The position numbers were made by a program, and so were the translations under genes. Under the pieces are notes generated by a model, which saw only the letters and a list, made by a program, of their open reading frames with translations, had not been told where the DNA came from and did not search any database. 30,595 nt of DNA, taken from positions 1 to 30,595 of the IMG/VR virus record IMGVR_UViG_3300046004_000576, one strand, 5' to 3'. Shown here in pieces: positions 21,110-29,136 of this stretch (position 1 is the stretch's first letter; the number at the start of each line of letters is the position of its first letter). The DNA is from a virus.

Positions 21110-22491
21110 CAGCGAATCCCTGCTGCTTTCTTGAAGGCGTCAGCCGCCTGCTGGTTCGGGAATGTGATCACTTGGCCGTTGGGAGCTGTGACTCGCACGG
21201 CCGCAGGTGCAGGAGCGGGTGCAGGTGCACCAGGCGCACCAGGTGTTGCGGGTGGTGCAGCGCCTGGGGCAGTCGGAACTGTCTCGGTCGGGGTGTAGAA
21301 GATGTTTTCAGTTTTCAGGCCGTAACCTTTGGCAATTCGCTCGATGCCCTGGCGAACCTGAGCTTCTTGCTGCTGTGCGGTCGTGTACAGCTTGCCAGCC
21401 TGACCTTTGAAAGCGTTGCGCTGCGAAGCGGAAAGGCGCTCGCCGCTGATGACCTTGTTGTAGACGTTCTGGATGCGTTCAGGCACGCCAGCAGCGTTTT
21501 GCGCCGTGGCGAATTCGCCCTCTCGTACCACAGAGCCTGGGTCGAGCATTTTCATGTAGCCGAAGATCAGCGACAGATCGCCAACAGCGTTGTCCTCGGA
21601 GGAAAGCACGCGACCATAGGCCGACTTGACCTCCTGATAGCCCTTGGTCTGGTCGCTGTATTCCTTGCGGAACTTGGTCTCGGCTTCTGGTCGCTTGTCG
21701 GCAGGAATGATGCCTGCGCTGATCTGGTCAGCCTCTGCCTGGGCGCGTCTTGCATCTGCACCGGACTTTGCAGCCGCAGCGTCTGAGGCGCGACGGGCTG
21801 CTTTGGATGCTTCGATCTGGGATTGCGTGAGGCCCAACTCAGCACCAAACTTGTCAGGCGCAAACTTTGCCTCGGCCTCTTTGATGATGGCCTCGGATGT
21901 GGCTTTGCGCAGCGTGAACGGCTGGAGTTGCTCCTTGCGACGGTCTTCTTCCAGCTTGACAGCGGACTCGATGACCTTGTCGCCACCTGGCATCTGCGAA
22001 ATGGTGAAGCCAAAGTAATCCTCGGCTGCCTTTGGATTTTCCTTGGCCACGTCGCGCCAGGTCTCCAGGAACTTCGCGCCTTCCTCGTCGCCACCGTTGC
22101 GTCGTGCTGTGATCTGCTGGTCGAGCAGATTCACAGCGATGTCAGGCTTGCCGGACTTGAAGGCCGAGAACACTTGGCCAGATCGCTGCAGGGCGTTTTG
22201 TTGCTGGTCGGCGTTGATCAGGCTGAAGCTCTCGCGCACGGCCTTGGCTTGCGTCTCGGGCAGCATCATGGCCAGATCGGCATAGTCCTTGGCCGTTGCG
22301 CCAGGCTGGCGCAGACGCTCAAAGGCTTGCGTGATGATCTTCTGCTGGTCTGCTTGGCGCTGTGCTTGTTCCTGCGCCATGCGGGTTTCGGTGATGGCTG
22401 TGCCAGTCTTGAAAGCCTGCAGGAATGTCTGCGACGGGTCAGGCACGTCAATGCCGTAATTGATTGGAGCCATTGGTAGTTGAAGTGCCAT
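21109..22491 (-). CDS. Ejection protein (P22 gp20-like position)
   Basis: The 460-residue protein is mostly helical with long Gln/Ala/Lys-rich coils (RMAQEQAQRQADQQKIITQA near residue 37, KSGADARRAQAEADQI near 230). It ends in an Ala/Pro linker and a small C-terminal module, VTAPNGQVITFPNQQAADAF, which I have seen at the end of other podovirus ejection proteins. It sits second of three in the ejection block, as P22 gp20 between gp7 and gp16. Start and stop share a base or codon with neighbours (22491 and 21109), so the block is translationally coupled. Confidence 0.8.
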   Translation of the reverse strand: MALQLPMAPINYGIDVPDPSQTFLQAFKTGTAITETRMAQEQAQRQADQQKIITQAFERLRQPGATAKDYADLAMMLPETQAKAVRESFSLINADQQQNALQRSGQVFSAFKSGKPDIAVNLLDQQITARRNGGDEEGAKFLETWRDVAKENPKAAEDYFGFTISQMPGGDKVIESAVKLEEDRRKEQLQPFTLRKATSEAIIKEAEAKFAPDKFGAELGLTQSQIEASKAARRASDAAAAKSGADARRAQAEADQISAGIIPADKRPEAETKFRKEYSDQTKGYQEVKSAYGRVLSSEDNAVGDLSLIFGYMKMLDPGSVVREGEFATAQNAAGVPERIQNVYNKVISGERLSASQRNAFKGQAGKLYTTAQQQEAQVRQGIERIAKGYGLKTENIFYTPTETVPTAPGAAPPATPGAPGAPAPAPAPAAVRVTAPNGQVITFPNQQAADAFKKAAGIR

Positions 22492-23138
22492 CAGAATTTC
22501 CCTCCAAGGCCAGAGAAGATGCCTAGGCCACCAGAGATGGCAGAAGGAATCGACGCAAAGGCCTTACCTGCAGCCATCTGGCCGCCAGCCGTTGCCGCGC
22601 CCTGTGCTGCAAGAAGTTGAGCCACGTTGGCACCAGTTTCCTGTGCTGCAGCGCCAGTGCCTGCAGCGGATGCCTGGCCAAATTTAGCCAAACCGCCAAG
22701 CTGGCCATATTGCTGCTCGATCAACTGGCTAAGAATTTGCGGCCGGAACTGAGCGAGCGCAGCCTGCACGTTGCCACCACGCAAGCCGCCAGTGGCAGAT
22801 GCGCGTTGCAGCAGGGCGTTTTCGCCTTGCTCGGTCAAAGCCTGAAAGGCCGGGCCTTGCTCGATGGCAGAAATGGCAGCACGTTGCGCCTCTGGGCCTT
22901 GCACACCGACCAGGGCTTGCTGCTGCTTAAACGCCTCAGTGCCTCCGGTGACATACGGCTCCAGCAGCTTTTGAACAACGTCGAACTGGCGACGCTGCTC
23001 CTCGATGCCAGCTTGTGATGCGCCAGCCTGTGTTGAGGCCGCGTCTTTGGCAGCCTCGCCTTGCATGTAGCCAGAAACCAGCGTTGCGCCGCCAACGGCA
23101 ACGCCAGCCAGTGCGGCTCCAGATAGTCCAAAAGTCAT
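22491..23138 (-). CDS. Ejection protein (P22 gp7-like DNA transfer protein)
   Basis: The 215-residue protein has a hydrophobic Gly/Ala-rich N terminus (FGLSGAALAGVAVGGATLVS) that could insert in membrane. A helical middle follows with IEEQRRQFDVVQKLLEPYVT, then repeats of Ala/Gly/Gln, and a C-terminal glycine-rich segment SGGLGIFSGLGGKF. Size is close to P22 gp7 (229) and it is the first of the three ejection genes, also as in P22. It overlaps the cupin stop (ATGA). Confidence 0.85.
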   Translation of the reverse strand: MTFGLSGAALAGVAVGGATLVSGYMQGEAAKDAASTQAGASQAGIEEQRRQFDVVQKLLEPYVTGGTEAFKQQQALVGVQGPEAQRAAISAIEQGPAFQALTEQGENALLQRASATGGLRGGNVQAALAQFRPQILSQLIEQQYGQLGGLAKFGQASAAGTGAAAQETGANVAQLLAAQGAATAGGQMAAGKAFASIPSAISGGLGIFSGLGGKF

Positions 23139-23593
23139 TTTGCGCCCTCCAGGTGCGGGTGTTGGACGGCCTCCAAAGCCAAAGCCGGTGCCGGGACGGT
23201 GTACATGTCCCAGATGGTCTTTGGATCAGTCTCGTTTGTGGGGTTCGCGTGGAATGTGGTCACCTCGACGTCAGTCAGCGCAACGCCAGCACGCTTGGTG
23301 TGGGGTTTGGTGACGCTCATGAAGCCGGGGCCGACATTGGCCGAGCCGTCGTCAGTGGTGACGATCAGGTGGCCTTTGCGAACAACGAAAAAGGACTCGT
23401 CCTTGTGTACTGCGCCGGTCAGGACGGTGCCAGCCGGTATGTGCATGGTGCGAGCGTAGAGGCCATTGCAGAAGTTGTGATCGACTGGCATCTCAACCTG
23501 GGGCAACTTGAGCAGTTCGGCCTCCAGGCGATAGATCGGCAGGTGCTCTGCTGGCACTTGCTTCTCAATTTCCTGAACCGCAGCATTGCTCAT
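23135..23593 (-). CDS. Cupin-fold protein in the ejection gene cluster
   Basis: The 152-residue protein starts at ATG 23593 with AGGAG 6 bases upstream. After a helical lead (AAVQEIEKQVPAEHLPIYRL) it shows a cupin barrel: ARTMHIPAGTVLTGAVHKDE (about residues 46-65), SFFVVRKGHLIVTTDDGSAN and GFMSVTKPHTKRAGVALTDV, then VTTFHANPTNE. His62 and His94 could bind a metal. Cupins range from enzymes to plain structural modules; similar genes occur among podovirus virion genes without known role. Confidence 0.8.
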   Translation of the reverse strand: MSNAAVQEIEKQVPAEHLPIYRLEAELLKLPQVEMPVDHNFCNGLYARTMHIPAGTVLTGAVHKDESFFVVRKGHLIVTTDDGSANVGPGFMSVTKPHTKRAGVALTDVEVTTFHANPTNETDPKTIWDMYTVPAPALALEAVQHPHLEGAK

Positions 23594-23647
23594 GAGGCAC
23601 TCCTGTGAAGGGTGAGCCACTGGCAGCTCGGACAGCTCAGTGCCGGT

Positions 23648-23675
23648 ATTGTCCCACATTTGCATGGCCTGTCAA
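23648..23675 (-). promoter_or_regulatory. Possible sigma70 promoter before the cupin and ejection genes
   Basis: On the minus strand TTGACA (23675-23670) overlaps the stop of the 23672 gene. GACAAT (23653-23648) follows after 16 bases. The -35 is perfect and the -10 matches at four positions. It lies in a 78-base gap before the cupin start at 23593, which could allow extra transcription of the ejection genes. Confidence 0.4.
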
Positions 23676-24070
23676 TCCATCTCAAAGTCGCGCTCTTCCC
23701 AGGCTTGGCAAGAACGAAGGTCGTGACAGATGAAGTCAAACTTGCGGCAGTAGCCACGGAAACCAGCGTCGGTGTCCCAATCGTTGCGAGGGATGCGCTC
23801 CATCAAAGCCTGTTTGTAGGTGCTGTTGTCGTAATACTCGCAGTTCGAGCAGCGACGACGACGGGCCTCTTTCTCGTCCACCTGCATGGCTTTGCCCAAT
23901 GCGACCCAGTAGACCTTGTTGGCCATTGGCTCGTTGCTTGGGTTTTCTGGGCCAAGCATCCAGTCGTCGATGACGGTTTGGGTATTCTTCTTATTCTCAG
24001 CGGTGGTGATGAATGGCATCGAATCTGGCAGGCCAGTGAATCCGGCCATCATGATCTTTGGCATTTCCAT
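23672..24070 (-). CDS. 132-residue Cys-cluster protein among virion genes
   Basis: The start at 24070 has AAGGAG 6 bases upstream. Five cysteines lie at residues 74, 77, 108, 115 and 121, in CSNCEYYDN, GYCRKFDFICHDL and SCQAW. The pattern C-x2-C with aromatic followers and a final C-x-A-W is reminiscent of iron-sulfur (HiPIP-like) or zinc sites. The N-terminal half, with GFTGLPDSMPFITTAENKKN and DDWMLGPENPSNEPM, is unknown to me. It sits between virion structural genes, so it may be in the particle or help assembly. Confidence 0.75.
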   Translation of the reverse strand: MEMPKIMMAGFTGLPDSMPFITTAENKKNTQTVIDDWMLGPENPSNEPMANKVYWVALGKAMQVDEKEARRRRCSNCEYYDNSTYKQALMERIPRNDWDTDAGFRGYCRKFDFICHDLRSCQAWEERDFEMD

Positions 24071-24080
24071 GGTGTTCTCC

Positions 24081-24416
24081 TTAAGTAATCTCGCGGCCAC
24101 TGGCGCGAATGGTCAGCGCCGTTGCTGCGCTTGCGATGGTGGAAATGAACCCGCTTGGCTCCAGGACTTGGCCAACCAGCTCGGGGAAGGTGTAGGTCTC
24201 ATCGGGAGCAATGGCACGCGAGTCGACGATCAGGTTGGAGACTCCAGCACTGCCGCCGCTGGTCACGATGTTGACGCTGAATGTCACGTTGGCCGCGCTG
24301 GTGTTGGTGGCTGTGAATTTGTCAATGATGGTCTTGCAGTTGACGGCCGTGTATTGGGTCGTTTGTGCGTTTTCTGCCTGCTTTGCAGGAATAAGTGCTT
24401 TGACGAGGACGCTCAT
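24081..24416 (-). CDS. 111-residue virion protein, paralog A
   Basis: This protein and the next one upstream have the same length and matching layout: a start of 20 residues, a strand TIIDKFTATNTSAANVTFSV, a middle VDSRAIAPDETYTFPELVGQ and an end ALTIRASGREIT. Position by position it mirrors the neighbour's LLKEFSIANTTGAAINARVF and LTITASGAEAI. It looks like a beta-sandwich structural protein, perhaps capsid decoration or tail. Ribosome site AAGGAG precedes ATG. Confidence 0.78.
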   Translation of the reverse strand: MSVLVKALIPAKQAENAQTTQYTAVNCKTIIDKFTATNTSAANVTFSVNIVTSGGSAGVSNLIVDSRAIAPDETYTFPELVGQVLEPSGFISTIASAATALTIRASGREIT

Positions 24417-24425
24417 GGTTTCTCC

Positions 24426-24761
24426 TTAAATGGCTTCGGCACCGCTGGCGGTGATGGTCAGGCCTGCCGAGGCCGCCTGAATTTGGATTGTTTCTGCTGC
24501 GTTCATCACCTGCACGCCGTTGTACTGCAGGGCGTTGTTGGCCGGGACGGATACGTCGTACAGGAAGGCGTTTGTCGTGCCAGCCGTGCCAGCAGCAGGA
24601 ACCAGGAACACGCGAGCGTTGATGGCCGCGCCTGTGGTGTTGGCGATGCTGAATTCCTTGAGCAGCGTGCGCGTGCTGGCTGGGACGGTGTACAGCGTGG
24701 TGACGCCAGTCGTGATGGCCGCTTGGCCAAGTTTGGTCGGGGTGATGTTCTGAAATGCCAT
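24426..24761 (-). CDS. 111-residue virion protein, paralog B
   Basis: The protein contains TTLYTVPASTRTLLKEFSIA (residues 21-40), AAINARVFLVPAAGTAGTTN, LYDVSVPANNALQYNGVQVM and AGLTITASGAEAI. This beta-rich pattern with a TVPA...L start is common in small phage structural proteins. It pairs with the downstream 111-residue protein, presumably by tandem duplication and divergence. Function in the particle is unassigned. Its ATG lies 1 base after the preceding stop. Confidence 0.8.
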   Translation of the reverse strand: MAFQNITPTKLGQAAITTGVTTLYTVPASTRTLLKEFSIANTTGAAINARVFLVPAAGTAGTTNAFLYDVSVPANNALQYNGVQVMNAAETIQIQAASAGLTITASGAEAI

Positions 24762-24762
24762 G

Positions 24763-25767
24763 TCACATGCTCATCCATTCAAGCACCTGCACGGCAGATG
24801 CGGGTTTGTTTTCCCAGCGCGATTGTGTGGCATCGTAGAGCAAAACATCAAAGTCGCCTGGTGTTCCGCTGATGTAGACGTCTTGCAGTCTGGACAGAGA
24901 TTCGGCCACGGTCATGCGCACGAAGATCGAGCCAGAGCCGCCTCCTCCTGCGTTGACGACAACGGCCACAGGCACGTCAATGTTCGGGGCTTGTGGTGCA
25001 ACGTTTGTCCATGTGCCTGGAGTGGCCGGGTCGAAATAGATCAAGTCGCCATCAGCCCAAACCTCGCCATAAGGTGCGCCGGTCGTGTTGAAGCCGCGCA
25101 CCAGGCCGAAGCTGGTCACGTAGCCAAAAGCGTTGTCTGGAATATCCTGCGTTGCCACGCCCATCATGTAGTCGGCAAGCACAGAGCCATCAGCAACAGC
25201 CAGGCCAAATGTCAGCTTTCCAGATGCGCCAATAGTGCCGGTGAACATCACGGGCGTGCCATTCGCAATCGTCGCGCCGCTGGTGTTCTTGGCGTAGTAC
25301 ATCGTCTCCTGGCCAACTTGCAGGACGCTGCCGCCATACAGCCCAACGTCCATGGTGCCGTCGTCTTGGTTCCACTGGACGCGCCGGGCTTGTGTGACGT
25401 GTGGGCCATCCTCTGGCAGATCGATGTAGTCGGTGACCACCGAGTTGTTGTTCTGGATGACGGGCGCAGTGGTCAGCATCTCCAGAGCGTTGGCAATGCG
25501 GCCAAGCGCGTCCAAAGCCTGCACAGCCTTCTGGTCGGCTGCTCCGCTGTTGATGGCTGCGTCTTGCGCTAATCTGACAATTTGCGCCAGCGCCTCGGTG
25601 GCCGCTGCATCTGCGTTGCCAGCCTGAATGCTGATGCCTGTCGTGTCGCTGGATGGCGCGACTTCATCGGCCAGCTGGAACAGCCTCTCAAACTGCTTGA
25701 TCTGCTCGTGGTTCTTGAGGAACGTGGCGAGCTGATCGCGGGTGAGGTTGAGCTTTTGCGTTGCCAT
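24763..25767 (-). CDS. 334-residue virion protein, probable tail fibre or adaptor
   Basis: The N terminus, TRDQLATFLKNHEQIKQFER, resembles the start of podovirus fibre-type proteins. A helical part (LAQIVRLAQDAAINSGAADQ, about 60-80) could form a trimeric coil. The rest is beta-type: HVTQARRVQWNQDDGTMDVG, MYYAKNTSGATIANGTPVMF and FGYVTSFGLVRGFNTTG, a module that recurs in tail fibres. It lies after gp10-like protein, where P22 has the tail needle gp26, so a needle or fibre role is possible but not shown. Confidence 0.72.
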   Translation of the reverse strand: MATQKLNLTRDQLATFLKNHEQIKQFERLFQLADEVAPSSDTTGISIQAGNADAAATEALAQIVRLAQDAAINSGAADQKAVQALDALGRIANALEMLTTAPVIQNNNSVVTDYIDLPEDGPHVTQARRVQWNQDDGTMDVGLYGGSVLQVGQETMYYAKNTSGATIANGTPVMFTGTIGASGKLTFGLAVADGSVLADYMMGVATQDIPDNAFGYVTSFGLVRGFNTTGAPYGEVWADGDLIYFDPATPGTWTNVAPQAPNIDVPVAVVVNAGGGGSGSIFVRMTVAESLSRLQDVYISGTPGDFDVLLYDATQSRWENKPASAVQVLEWMSM

Positions 25768-25769
25768 GG

Positions 25770-27173
25770 TCAGTAGGCCAGCGGCTCAAGTTGCGCCTCA
25801 AGACGGGCAAAAGACAGGTGCGCTTGGCTGTCGCCACGGAAACGTTGGATGCGCCAGTTGCGCATGTGGCCCTGCTGGAACCATGCTAGGCGCTTGGTGG
25901 TGTTGCCAGTCGTGCCAACGCGCAGTGGTCGGTCTTGGCTCCAGGCCATGCCGTCCACCGAGTAGCTGGTTGTGATGATCGGGTCAATGCCCAACGCCAC
26001 GCGGCCGGTGAGGCTGACCAGCTCCAGCTTATTGAAGATCGCGCCGTTGCCTTCGTTGTAGACGATGATGGTGCCGAACTCCCAGCGGACGATCTGTCCC
26101 CAATGCGTGCCGATGTTGTCCACCAGGTAGCCGATGGCGCTGGACTGCGGGTCGCCAACCAGCCACTTGTCGTAGGCCCAGACCAGGTTTCGCGCACGGT
26201 ACTGACTGAATCCAACGGTCGAAGTGGTCAGCGTGAACCAGACCTGCGTCTGCATTTCCTGCGATGCGGCTGCGTCATAGACCAGCGTTTTGTCTGGCAG
26301 GTGCACATACAGGTGTTCGTGCGCCTTGTCGTTGCGTGCCTCCATCTTCACCGTGACAAGTTGCGCCTCGGTGTACGTCTGCAAAAGCTCGTCGATTTCC
26401 TGTGTGCTGATTTTTGTGGCAGTCGCGTTTGCGCCCAGGTAGATGCCTGGGGCTTCGTTGCGGCCGCTGCCCAAGAAGGCAACTGTCTCGATGAACACGC
26501 AGCAGCCAAAGGTGCCGATCACGCCCTTTTGAATCTGAGCACCATCGACACGCTGGAATGGGAAGAAGTCGCCGCCGACGTTGTCGAACACCTCAATGGT
26601 GTTGCGGTTGAGCGCATAGATCTCGTTGCGCAGCTTGAGCAGGGCCACCACCGGGTCGGGGTCAACTTCAGAGCTGCCGTACTTCAACGGGTTGACGGCC
26701 AGCGGGTCGGCCAGTTCGGTGACGATCAGGCTTGTGCCGTCGGTGGTCATGAAGTAGCCATCCACCCACACCACATCCAGCACGACGCCAAGGTCTGGGT
26801 CTGTCACTTGCGTGAGTGCGCCGTTCCAGTAATACAAGCGACCACCGGACGCGATGGCCAGGCGGTCGAAGCTGTAATCCATGGTCACCAGCGTATTGAC
26901 GGGGCCACCAACATCTCCAAGCACGGTCACGGCGCCATTGCTGGCCACGGTCACGAGCTTGGTGCCCATGACGCGGTAGCAGACACCGTTCCAGTTTATG
27001 CCTCCACGGTCAATGCCTGGGCCTGTGCCGTTGGCCACGATGCCGTCGCCAGGACGCAGGAAACCGGCACTGATGCCGGACTGCTTCGGAACTGGCACCA
27101 TGTTCACCGGATAGCTCGTGCGCAGGTCAGGGCCGTTGTCGGTGTAGATGCCGTTGAGGATTTGAATTTGCAT
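25770..27173 (-). CDS. Packaged DNA stabilisation protein (P22 gp10-like)
   Basis: The 467-residue protein has the size of P22 gp10 (472) and its pattern: MQIQILNGIYTDNGPDLRTS, YPVNMVPVPKQSGISAGFLR, then a beta-propeller-type middle with VVWVDGYFMTTDGTSLIV, LLKLRNEIYALNRNTIEVFD and GTFGCCVFIETVAFLGSGRN. It closes with TTKRLAWFQQGHMRNWRIQ. gp10 forms the second hexameric ring under the portal and plugs the channel after packaging. It lies in the tail gene block with the gp4-like gene upstream. Confidence 0.94.
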   Translation of the reverse strand: MQIQILNGIYTDNGPDLRTSYPVNMVPVPKQSGISAGFLRPGDGIVANGTGPGIDRGGINWNGVCYRVMGTKLVTVASNGAVTVLGDVGGPVNTLVTMDYSFDRLAIASGGRLYYWNGALTQVTDPDLGVVLDVVWVDGYFMTTDGTSLIVTELADPLAVNPLKYGSSEVDPDPVVALLKLRNEIYALNRNTIEVFDNVGGDFFPFQRVDGAQIQKGVIGTFGCCVFIETVAFLGSGRNEAPGIYLGANATATKISTQEIDELLQTYTEAQLVTVKMEARNDKAHEHLYVHLPDKTLVYDAAASQEMQTQVWFTLTTSTVGFSQYRARNLVWAYDKWLVGDPQSSAIGYLVDNIGTHWGQIVRWEFGTIIVYNEGNGAIFNKLELVSLTGRVALGIDPIITTSYSVDGMAWSQDRPLRVGTTGNTTKRLAWFQQGHMRNWRIQRFRGDSQAHLSFARLEAQLEPLAY

Positions 27174-27178
27174 TCAGT

Positions 27179-27466
27179 TCACCATTTCACTTTTGACGCC
27201 CACCACGCTGCGCTCATTTTGCCCTTGGCAATGTTTTCTCCGTGCCTGGCTTTGAAAGATTCGCGCCGGGTCTTGTCGGCCTTGCTCTCGCCTTCACGCT
27301 TTGGAGACCCGGACACGCCTTGCTGGCCAAAGCGGATGGTTTTCACCTGGTCGCCTTCCTTGGCCACAACGACGTGCGACTTGGTGGGGTGCGAAGGCGT
27401 GCGCTTGGGCTTGTTGTAGCCCGGCACGCCGACGCGCTCCAGTCGTGGGTCTTTTTTTGTGGCCAT
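27179..27466 (-). CDS. 95-residue basic protein (DUF6321-like)
   Basis: The protein is rich in Lys and Arg: MATKKDPRLERVGVPGYNKP, KRTPSHPTKSHVVVAKEGDQ, IRFGQQGVSGSPKREGESKA and the end KGKMSAAWWASKVKW. It matches a conserved small phage family of unknown function (DUF6321 by my recollection). Strong positive charge suggests DNA contact, perhaps in the particle. It lies between two virion genes and 5 bases before the gp10-like start. Confidence 0.8.
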   Translation of the reverse strand: MATKKDPRLERVGVPGYNKPKRTPSHPTKSHVVVAKEGDQVKTIRFGQQGVSGSPKREGESKADKTRRESFKARHGENIAKGKMSAAWWASKVKW

Positions 27467-27468
27467 GG

Positions 27469-28653
27469 TCAGAAGTTGATCATGAGCTTGTAGGCTTCCA
27501 GGCGCACCACGTTGTTCGCTGCCGCAGGCTGTGCGGTGAAAGCAAACGTCTGGTTTTGCGTAGCGTCCACGGTCAGCACCACGTTTGCGCCGGTGGACAA
27601 GCCGTGGCCGACTTGGTTGGCTGCGTTGCTGATGATCTGAGAGCTGCCACGGTTGCACATGAGCTTTTGAGCGCAGGCGCTGGCGTTGCTTGCACCGCTG
27701 ACAGCCATCAAGACGCCACCGCCGTAGGTCATGCCGATGTTTTTGGCCGTTGCGCTGTTGGTCAGGGTGTACAGGGCATCGATCTCCATGCCGCCGCCAA
27801 CACCCATCGACCAGCCAGGGATTGTGGAGGTGGCCAAGGTCACGGCTGTGTTTGCCACGGCCACGACTGCGGTGCCGTACCAAACCAAGGCGGTCTGGGT
27901 GCCGGACTGCGTGCCACTGGTGGTAACGGCTGCGCCGCCTGCTGAGGTGGACACGGTGAAGGTGTTGGCCGACAGCACTTCCTTGACGTAGTAGGTGGTG
28001 TTGATGGCCAGGCCAGTGGGCAAAGCGCCAGTGGTGGTGAAACGGATGGTGTCGTTGACCGACAGGCCGTGGTTCGTCCAGGTCACCACACCAGGTGCAG
28101 CAATGCTGATCGTCACGGTGGCATCGATGTAAGGCAGGTCGATGGTCACCTCGTCGGTGGCCGTGTCAGCGTCCACCACCTCATAGAAGCCAGTTGCAGC
28201 CGTGCCGCCAGTCCAGGTGATATACAAGTCCTGGCCTTGCGCGACTGCGTTGGTCAGGTCGTGCACGCCAGCGCTCACCAGCTTCACGTTGCCTGCGTCG
28301 TCGTCATAGGTCAAGGTCACAAAGGTGGCCGCAGGTTGCACCAAACTTACAGGCTCAAGACTGCCAATGGTCAAAGCAGGGAAGCCACGCAGCTTGGGCT
28401 GTGCGCCAACGTCGTATTCCACGGTGGCATTGCGGTTCTGAATGCGAATCGTGCGCTCTTGCGTGTACGGGCCGAATGTCTGGGCGCTGTTGGACAGCGT
28501 GCCGATGGTGGTGTAAATCCACTGCTGGCCTGGATAGGCTGTTTGCAGTTGAACGATGGTCGGCTCGTTGCCGGTGTTGCCGATGCTGATGTACTCGCCA
28601 ACAGGCAAGACCACATCGACGTCGCTGGTGGTTGGGCTTGGTTGAATGAACAT
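27469..28653 (-). CDS. 394-residue virion protein, unknown
   Basis: The protein is beta-rich with few Lys. The middle contains TWTNHGLSVNDTIRFTTTGA (about residue 191-210), ALPTGLAINTTYYVKEVLSA and NTFTVSTSAGGAAVTTSGTQ, a module repeated in many tail fibre and baseplate proteins. The C-terminal third (TIPGWSMGVGGGMEIDALYT, SQIISNAANQVGHGLSTGAN) looks like another beta domain. It probably forms part of the tail or capsid surface. AGGAG precedes ATG. Confidence 0.78.
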   Translation of the reverse strand: MFIQPSPTTSDVDVVLPVGEYISIGNTGNEPTIVQLQTAYPGQQWIYTTIGTLSNSAQTFGPYTQERTIRIQNRNATVEYDVGAQPKLRGFPALTIGSLEPVSLVQPAATFVTLTYDDDAGNVKLVSAGVHDLTNAVAQGQDLYITWTGGTAATGFYEVVDADTATDEVTIDLPYIDATVTISIAAPGVVTWTNHGLSVNDTIRFTTTGALPTGLAINTTYYVKEVLSANTFTVSTSAGGAAVTTSGTQSGTQTALVWYGTAVVAVANTAVTLATSTIPGWSMGVGGGMEIDALYTLTNSATAKNIGMTYGGGVLMAVSGASNASACAQKLMCNRGSSQIISNAANQVGHGLSTGANVVLTVDATQNQTFAFTAQPAAANNVVRLEAYKLMINF

Positions 28654-28671
28654 GGTTTTCTCCTGGTGGGG

Positions 28672-29127
28672 TTAAGCGATGCGATACCAGCTGTTTGTGG
28701 CCTGCACAAAGCGCATGCGGAAGAAGTCCTCAGCGGCCAAAGTGGTCGGGTCGCCATAGGCAGCGCTTGCGCCGTTCAAAGCCAACGTGAAGGCGGTGAT
28801 CTGCTGCGTGGTGGTGATGAGAACTTCGGTGCCGTCAGGCGTCTGGGTGTTCAAAGGCAGGGTCACGGTGCCAGCGGCCAAAGTGCCAGCAGGTTGAATC
28901 AGCATCCACTGCTGCTGCGCCACGGGTGTCGGCACGGCCACGTTGAAGCCGGTGCCTGGCGTGAAAATGCTGGTGGCCAGCGTTGGGCTGGCAAAGTTCT
29001 GCTGGAAAAATTGCAACAGCGCACCGATGGGCAGACGACGAGCGTCGCCGTTGTTCGGTGTGTAGACGGGAATCTGGTCGCCTGGTGAGGCAACAGCGAG
29101 CAGCGGCAGTTGGTTGATGTAAGCCAT
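28672..29127 (-). CDS. 151-residue virion protein, unknown
   Basis: It starts MAYINQLPLLAVASPGDQIP and VYTPNNGDARRLPIGALLQF, a start seen in podovirus structural genes. It continues with a beta part (MLIQPAGTLAAGTVTLPLNT, TEVLITTTQQITAFTLALNG) and ends RMRFVQATNSWYRIA. The layout fits a small tail or capsid-associated protein with a head-facing N terminus. It lies between the gp4-like factor and the 394-residue protein. Confidence 0.78.
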   Translation of the reverse strand: MAYINQLPLLAVASPGDQIPVYTPNNGDARRLPIGALLQFFQQNFASPTLATSIFTPGTGFNVAVPTPVAQQQWMLIQPAGTLAAGTVTLPLNTQTPDGTEVLITTTQQITAFTLALNGASAAYGDPTTLAAEDFFRMRFVQATNSWYRIA

Positions 29128-29136
29128 GGTGAATCC

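Noticed and set aside
19505-21298. 597-codon open frame on the plus strand opposite the ejection proteins
   Set aside because: It is antisense to clear, coupled genes; GC-rich codons with few stops on the opposite strand explain it, and its protein is Arg/Cys/Ser-rich without motifs.
25935-27419. 494-codon open frame on the plus strand opposite the gp10-like gene
   Set aside because: Its length comes from codon bias of the gp10-like gene; no ribosome site and no recognisable domain.
28069-29088. 339-codon plus-strand frame opposite virion genes
   Set aside because: Spans two minus-strand genes with good ribosome sites; low-complexity His/Gly/Val-rich product.
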